DNA of 64,000 nt from Mixophyes australis (taxonomy: Eukaryota; Chordata; Amphibia; Anura; Limnodynastidae), in the NCBI GenBank assembly GCA_036250195.1, contig JAVHZZ010000008.1:13153434-13217433 (forward strand), written 5' to 3'. Under the pieces are notes generated by a model. That model saw nothing but the letters and a program-made list of their open reading frames with translations. It ran no database searches and was not told the origin of the DNA. Of this stretch, positions 46,401 to 55,400 are shown one piece after another (positions within the stretch are counted from its first letter, which is position 1; each line of letters opens with the position of its first letter). The position numbers were made by a program, and so were the translations under genes.

Positions 46401-49400
46401 GTTCTGCCCCGTGTTAACCCCTTCAGGACCAGATACTTTTTACTTTGTTGACCAGATTGGTTTTCCTATGTGCTGTTTAAGTTAGGACACACTCTTGGTA
46501 TCCAGGTCAATGTTCTCTTTTAGAGATTTCTCTTTTGCCGTATTTGTAAATTAGATTATTATCTTTCTACTTTAATGTGATTTATATAAACAAAACCATA
46601 TACAAAATACACAAAGAAGAATGTAGTTGCATCTTTAACTTTTAAACGTTTACATTTTTAAAACTATAAATATTTGCTTTATTTGGTCCGGTTAGTTAGA
46701 TCCATGGAATCGTTAGAACTGTTCGACTCTCGATTCTACGAGGGACACCCGACGACTTTATCGCGGGGTGATCTTAGGTGCAAAAGTCTTGCGGCTGCTA
46801 CTTTCATTTTAATCTTAAAATTGTGTGCCAATACACGATATATTACATATATCTCTTCGATGTTTGGATGCGCATATTACCGCCTGCATCGGTTCATTTT
46901 CCTGTGCACCTCTATTGGACCAGAGGAAAAATGAGCAGAGATTCCATCCCGAATATCAAGGTGATGTGTTTCCGTGGACTGTTCTGGTTAACGTTAAATT
47001 GAATCTCCCTTTAAATTTCCATACCACCAATTCTAAATCCACTTTAACCACTGGTGTAGACTATGAGTGCAGCTGATTATATCTTTCACTGTTTGTATGA
47101 TTAGGGGCCTGATTCATTAAGGATCTTAACTTGAGAAACTTCTTATTTCATTCTCCTGGACAAAACCATGTTACAATGCAAGGGGTGCAAATTAGTATTC
47201 TGTTTTGCACATAAGTTAAATACTGACTGTTTTTTCATGTAGCACACAAATATCAACTTTACATTTCAGTGTACAAATAAGCTATCAAGTATTTGTGTGC
47301 TACATGAAAAAACAGGCAGTATTTAACTTATGTGCAAAACAGAATGCTAATTTGCACCCTTTACATTGTAACATGGTTTTGTCCAGGAGACTGAAATAAG
47401 AAGTTTCTCAAGTTAAGATCCTTAATGAATCAGGCCCTAGATGAATAATTATGTTTGTTGACATTAGTCACCTACCCCCCCAGTGTCTTCTTTAGGGGGT
47501 GAGAGGGGGACGGAGATGAGCAAACTCAAAAAGGAAGAGAAGCAGACAATTAGTAACACAACAGAGTTTAGCTTGTTACTACCCTGGGGATTAGAAGAAG
47601 AGGGAAAGAAACATTATGCCTTAATTATTTATTTTGCTCAAGTAAACAGAAAAGGGATGGCAAATACATTTGTCAGTGGCAGTGGGCCTTTAAAATAATG
47701 CATTGCGATCTGCAGAGGACCGAAACACTTGGTGAAATGGTGCACCTCATTCCGTAGGTAACCCCAATAACCATCTTTCATAGCCTGTAAGATGGCACAG
47801 AGCGAGGTGAACGCTGAGGCAGCATTTTCTGCTCTTGCAGCCAGTTATAGTCCACATACAACAGAGAATGAATATTTTTCAATGTGCTTATGCCCTCCAG
47901 ACTTTGCTACTTAAGACTTTATTTCACCCAAAAGAATGGGTCTAAGGGAAGCTTCCGGCTCTTTATAGAAGGCTATTATTGTTATACAGTGGTATGTTCA
48001 TGAGACACCAGGGCCCAAATGCTTTATGGGGACATAAACCACTTTCTGAAATGTGGTTGTTGTTTTTTTTTTGTCTCGCTCAAAACAAACATAAAATGAG
48101 CTGAAAGTATTATACGCACCCCAATCTCCTGCGCACTAAATATCCTCGTATCCATTTCTGGACAATTAGCACCGGGGAACAACTTGCCAGAATGCAATTG
48201 ATTTTTCTAATGATTTCGTTGACTACTTTCGTTCCATTCTGCAAGCTGAGATCCTGCAACAAAACATGAGGATAATCAATGGGACACGTGATGTTTATCA
48301 GCGCACAGATGCTCGTCTGAGACTCAACCATGAAATATTGAAGAGGCAACACAGACAGCTTTCAGTTTCGATGGGTTTTAAGTTCCTAATAAAGTATGGT
48401 CCCATTAATGTGCTACGCCTAGAGCCTATAGTATGTGAGCAATAAACGAAGGCGAGAAAGGATTATTGAAAGGACAAACCAATTTACTGGTAAGGTCTAC
48501 AGGGGATATTCTAACCTTTACACCAGACATTACCCACGTGCTAATGTTTCACTTAACGACGTCTCGTTCCTATAACAAGTCCACTGGATGAGCTGGGCAG
48601 AAATTAAGGGGAACAATTGATGGACCAAACGTATGTTTTTAAGAGCAAAATGTTATATTTTTATTTATGTACCAACTGTTGTTGGTAAATAAAGACCATT
48701 TGGTCAATCTAATTTGTCTTTTCTTTTGCATAGGCTGGCCATAGAGCGACACATTTTTATGTTTTAAAAAAGTTTGTATATACAATACCATTTTTAATTA
48801 CGGTACAGAAATTTTGATGGCATTTTTTGAAAGATTGACAGATTTTGTCTTTCAGACATGTGATATCTGATCGTATTTAATTTATTAATCTATTATCACC
48901 CACGTCCGCTTTGATTTTCGAACTATTATACAAAATCTTAACATGTATGGCCATCTTTATCTTTGAGGCAATCATCATCATCATCATCACCATTTATTTA
49001 TATAGCGCCACCAATTCAGCAACACTGTACAGAGAACTCATTCACATCAGTCCCTGCCCCATTGGAGCTTACAGTCTAAATTTTCTAACACACAGTCACA
49101 GACTTGGGTCAATTTTGTAAGCAGCCAATTAACCTACCAGTATGTTTTTAGAGTGTGGGAGGAAACCAGAGCACCCGGGGGAAACTCACGCAAAGACAGG
49201 GAGAACATACATAAAAAAGAAAAAGTGACTAATAGCACTGGTGCAAATTAGTGGGGAAAATAAATAAAATAACATAAAAAAATATATATCAATGTAACAA
49301 TATATAAAATATAATAATAACTCAAATATGGATGATTTTAAAGCAGGTCGGAAGATGTATGAATTGTTCTCCTTTTCAAGAGGGCATGAACACTCCAAAC

Positions 49401-52400
49401 AAATGTGAAGATATTTGTCATTAACTTTGGTAATTGTTGACTCAAGCTCATTTAAAAATGATGTTAAGTCAACCGTACACAGTACATATCAAGAGGGAAT
49501 TAGATGAAGGGATATGGATATATTTGACCACCTACAGATTAGTTATATGATGCTGTAGTTAGCCACATATATGTAGATCATCCTTCTCAACTTTTTCTTT
49601 CCGTTCCAGGACATCCGGAGGGGAGGTAAAGTGCAAGTCCGTAAGGGAGTGTGGTGTCGCGAAACGCATATTTTGGCTCCACCCCTGTAAAGCAATGTTG
49701 CAATCGCATCATTCTGTCATGGCCGGCAGTGCCAATATTAAATGATTTGCGACTAATCGTGTCATGGAGGCCCTCATATCTCGCTCACTTCACTAGGAAG
49801 TGGGATGGATGCAGGAGAATTGCTTGCTCTTCCGGGGCAGCACAGTGGCTCAGTGGTTAGCACTTCTGCCTCACAGCATTGGGGTCATGAGTTCGATTCT
49901 CAACCATGGCCTTATCTGTGTGGAATTTGTATGTTCTCCCCGCGTTTGCGTGGGTATCCTCCGGGTGCTCCAGTTTCCTCCCACATTCCAAAAACCTACT
50001 AGTAGGTCAGTTGGCTGTTATCAAATTGACCCTAGTCTCTGTCTTTGTGTCTGTATGTTAGGGAATTTAGACTATAAGCTCCAATGGGGCAAGGACTGAT
50101 GTGAGCGAGTTCTCTGTACAGCGCTGCGGAATTAGTAGCGCTATATAAATAGCTGATGATGATGTTGAGTCCAAAAGACCTACTTGGAATTCGGGAGCTC
50201 CCAGAGATTCCATGAAAGTGGGCAAGTATGCTGAATATATTTCCTAAAGTATATGTTTCCTAAAACTTGTAAAAAGGAAAAGTGAGGTGTTGCCCATAGC
50301 AACTAATCAGATTCTAGGGCCTGATTCATTAAGGATCTTAACTTAAGAAACTTCTTATTTAAGTCTCCTGGACAAAACCATGTTACAATGCAAGGGGTGC
50401 AAATTAGTATCCTGTTTTGCACATAAGTTAAATACTGGCTGTTTTTTCATGTAGCACACAAAAAACCCAACTTTAAATTTCAGTGTACAAATAAGCTATC
50501 AAGTATTTGTGTGCTACATGAGAAAACAGCCAGTACTTAACTTATGTGCAAAACAGGATACTAATTTGCACCCCTTGCATTGTAACATGGTTTTGTCCAG
50601 GAGACTGAAATAAGAAGTTTCTTAAGTTAAGATCCTTAATGAATCAGGCCCCTAATTATCATTTTCTGGAATGTACTAGATAAATGACTTCATTGCTGCA
50701 GAGGTCATACTGTTTTTGCATATTCAGAGTTAAAGACTAAGCTGAAAAAAGACTCTTACCTTGCTGGGTACAGGTAATAGGGTGATGTGTAAATCAGGAC
50801 TTAGAGCCTTGAACCGGCCATGAAGCACCCAAGCTTCAATGATTTCCTCATCAGAAACAACAAAGTTATCATGGGCTTTTAATGACCATATACTGTTAAC
50901 AACAATGTGCCGGTAATTCTTTTGCAGGCTCAGTGGAGTGTCGTATAGTGTGAGCCCCGTGAGCGCTGGACAGTAGGACAATGATTCAACGTTATCCAAC
51001 ATTCTGATCTGATTATTGTGCAGATAAAGCAATTTCAGGTCTTTTAATACATTCCAAAATTCCTGTCCTGGAAGATTCTGTATCTGAAATAGAGAAATAT
51101 TATGGTCATTAAACAAAATGGCTTCTATTGCATATCTTGGAGTATATATCATATTGTATGCAGTACTCAAGGAAAAGGTTTTCATAGCGCTTAAACAGGA
51201 ACCATTTAAAGGACCTGTACAATCAACTGATGATTATTATTAAAATGTTATCAAGTATTCCATTTTTCTTGCCCACTGACATCATGCTTTTTCCATTTTC
51301 ATTTTTCTGAAGTAAGGCTGGGTACACACTAGAGAAAATGTCTCCTGATGCGATATAGTTAACGATTTTACCAACGACTGAAAGTCCCGATCAGCAGCCG
51401 ATTCATGTGTACACACTATACACGTTTTACAAGATTTACCTTCAGATCTGTGCTCTTCATCTGTCATAACCATTGGCTGAAAAGATGATGACTATAAACT
51501 CTATGGAGATCAATGGACACTGCCGGTCCTGAGTGCGTACACACTGCAGGATTGGAACGACAACGTTCCATTGTTGACAGAGATTTGTAGACGGTTTATA
51601 AAATCAATATGAAACAATACGATGTGCTTTGGAATGATAATCGTTCATCGTTGGAGAGCACACACTATTGCGATATCGAGCTGAACGGTGAATAGTGTAA
51701 TTGTCCGATAATTGGGTGAAAAACCTGTAGTGTGTACCCAGCCTAAGTGTGCATGGACAATTTGGTGAAAAACCATTGTCTCGCTTCCAGTTAAGTAAAG
51801 GAAGATTTAAAACAGATGGGGAATTGGGCCTTATTTTTGGGAAAAGCTCAATAAATGAAGAGAGCATAATTCTACTTCCTTGGTCTTCTTTCTGATCCTA
51901 TGGGTCTTCAAAAAGTTTGAACGCTCCATGCATGTGGAAGGAAAGACCAAAAGGGAGGGGCATTGACAACATTGGGGTGTGTTTGAACGGAGCTTGTCTT
52001 GATGATAGACAGGAGAGCGTCTCTGAACCATTGGAGCCCCCGAAGGAATGCTGGACCTCAGATATAGCATAACTTATTCAACTCCTCCCACAACTACATC
52101 TTAAGTCTCGGGTGGACTTATACTTTAAGAGCTTGACTGGGGTATTCAACACCCCTGAAAAATCTAAATTCTTTCTATATCAGACTAATAACATGCATAT
52201 GAGGGCTGCAGTTTTAGGCCTTTGGGGCCCTGGGATTGGTCTAAAGTGATCCTTGTAGTTGTGTCCCTACTTTCTCCTACCTACTAAAACATGCGTTTTC
52301 CCTCACTTAACTACTGGAGCAATACAATAGGGACGTGTCACATCCGTGCTTCTGAACACAACATTTTTAAGAAAATGAAACATGGCATCATCATCTATTT

Positions 52401-55400
52401 ATATAGCGCCACTAATTCCGCAGCGCTGTACAGAGAACTCACTCACATCAGTCCCTGCCCCATTGGAGCTTACCGTCTAAATTCCCTAATACACACACAG
52501 ACTAGGGTCAATTTAATAGCAGCCAATTAACCTACCAGTATGTTTTTGGAGTGTGGGAGGAAACCCACGCAAACATGGGGAGAACATACAAACTCTACAC
52601 AGATAAGGCCATGGTCAAGAATGAAACTCATGAGCCCATTGTTGCGAGGCAGAAGTGCTAACCACTGAGCCACCGTGCTGCCCAGTGGCATTCACATAAG
52701 CAATAGAAGTTTTAATGCAATGATGGGGCTACTTCTTGCTTTATTGTCAGATGTGTTTGTTACAGCTTGCAACACTTGTGTAAAATGCCTGCTGATATGG
52801 TATTACATGTAGACGTCTCTTTCTTTGATTAAATGTATTGTTTTAACTTATTATTGAGATTTGGGGTAGTGTGCGGCCCTTTTCAAGGTTACAGGTCCCA
52901 ACAATGCGGCCCCCTAAATGTTTCAGATTGCTCATCACTCTTCTGGAAACAGTTCATTACCTGATAATGTGCAACACTGACTACAAGGGTACAATTTAAT
53001 TTGTAAAACGCACATTAGTCATTGATTACTTATCAATATGACATGTTCCTTAAATTAAAATAGCAGAAGGGCACCAGTTAAAATAAATAGCAGAACTATT
53101 TTAGAGTTCTTACAATATATAAACACATTACAGAAAATATCTGGTAATTTTCTGTATATATATTACACATTTTGATATAATATTCGATGAGGTACAAACT
53201 CTTTTTGTCTGTAGGCCACTACTGCTGTAGGCGCCTTTGAAGAGCTGTTAGTCAGCGATTAAACCTCTACGTGGACAACTATGAAGTGACTCTTTGCGGA
53301 TTACAAAGAGCTGCCATCCAAGATGTGAAACAGTAAATATTATCAATAGTTTTGTTTTTTTTAATTAAGTAAAATTTAAAGTTTAATTAAATTTAATTTA
53401 CCTAAAAAATAGAAAAAATATATTCTGGGAATGAATCTTCTTTAAGCAGAAAGAACTTGGGCTCTCTAAAGATAATTTATATTTCAATTAAATGACTTTA
53501 TTTTTAGCTTGTTCCATTCATGCAACAATGGACAATGTGGTCACCTAATCAAACTTATGGACCTGATTAAAAGTACTGTCAGCTGGGAGAAAGTTGAGGG
53601 ATAATAAATTATGCTGTTGCAATTAAATAGTTCTTATTGTAGTTACACAGGGAACTTCTCCAGTTAGTTCTCTAAAAAAAAATGAGATGCTGTGAACTCT
53701 TTTCATCATCTACTTTTTAAGTGAGTTTTATGCCCAGAAGTTAGAGAAATGTTGTAGTTATCATATGACTTTTTCTAGAGTCTAATAAAATATTTTGTAC
53801 TTGTATCAAGTGAGGTCGTTTGTAAAGTGCAATACGAATGATGCGTCATGCATCTAGATTTCTGCCAAAGCTTCATTCGCTGAAGAGCAGAAGGATGCAC
53901 AAGTTGAGGTTTGGAGTTGGGCATATTGAGGGCATTCATTACAAAATACAGAGTAAGAACACTAGTGGGCAAAGTTGTAGGGAGCAGTACAAACATTTTG
54001 GCTGCGTGTGTCAGTAGCAGTAGGCACAGACGAGAACCACCACAACATGTAGTTCTTTCCTGCCGTACGCTGTGGATGTTTTCGAGTGACTGGGCAAGTA
54101 GTTTAAGTTTCACATGACTGAATTACGGCCCAAATGGCTGTGGGTACCGGGCTCCTTGGGAGCATTCTGACTGGTCGTCCGTACCCTTATAGTGCAGGCA
54201 GCTGTATGCCTGCCCATGAGAGATGCATTTTTCTAGACCATTGCTCAGACTATGACCATTGTGTGGATAGCCGCCTGCCTAGACCTCTGCTTGGCCTCTG
54301 ACCATTGTGTGGATAGCGCCTGCCTTGGCCTCTACTTGGCCTCTGACCATTCTGTAGATAGCTGCCTGCCTTGGCCTCTACTCGGCCTCTGACCATTCTG
54401 TAGATAGCTGCCTGCCTTGGCCTCTGACCATTGTGTGGATAGCCGCCTGCCTTGGCCTCTACTCGGCCTCTGACCATTTTGTGGATAGTCATCTGCCTTG
54501 AGCTCTGCTCAGACTCTGATCATCCTGTGGATAGCTGTCTGCCTTAACTCCTGCTTGGAATCTGACCATTCTGTGGATAGCCACCTTCTCTGACCTCTAC
54601 ATGGATGTTTTTGACTCTGGACTCTCATCTGTGAGCATCAGTATTATTTTCCTTATATTTGCACAGTTTACTTCTTATATCATACCTTTTGGCCAGTTGA
54701 CATTTACGTAATTATCTAGTGTCTTCTATTTCCTGTGTCAGCACCTCCACTGAATAAGACATGGGGACAACCAAGTCCTGGTGAGTGTGTTCAGCTGTAA
54801 GGGACAGAGGGCTGCTATAGGCCATGACTAGCCTGGTTCTAGAGGCTTCTTCTAGGAATCTGTGTTTGTCATCACACTGAGATTATTGAAATGAGATAAA
54901 CCAGAGGAGAGGGTACAGTTTTAGGGTTATTCCTCGCAGTGCAGAGGAGCACATGGACATTTTCACAAAGTATTAGAATTTTGCAATAACTCATAGCAGG
55001 TCTCCAATAAATAAAACATTTCATGTTGCACTGTCCCCCCCTCCCCCCACACACGGCATTTCATAATGAGGGAGGGGCTAAAATGACAAACCTTGCTGTG
55101 TCCCGCCCCCTCTACAGGTACACCTCCTCAAAAGAAGAAAAGAATGTATTTAATTCAGTAGGTCTAAGCGATCTTACTGAGACTGTAGTCAATTAATTAA
55201 TTAAAATCTTTTGACATTACTGAGATAGTTTAGGGTACAATTTAGGTTAGGTTTAATTGCTTCAGTGATATCGTTGCTTCCTAGAGAATTGCTAGACCGG
55301 ATTCACAAAATGGCTGCCCCCCCCCCCCTGCCCCACCTGATTTAGTAACAATGCAAAGACCCCAAGGGCTGGATTTACTAAACTGCGGCTTTGAAGAAGT

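Noticed and set aside
49835..49915. tRNA gene suggested by box A and box B
   Set aside because: The cloverleaf is not maintained and the sequence continues into a SINE body and tail shared by many copies.
52850..52930. Possible hAT end (GCGGCCC text)
   Set aside because: Too short and no matching opposite end found.
53775..54117. Open frames on both strands at 53775-54117
   Set aside because: No splice signals, no domain, and similar length on both strands, as expected by chance in intron 1.
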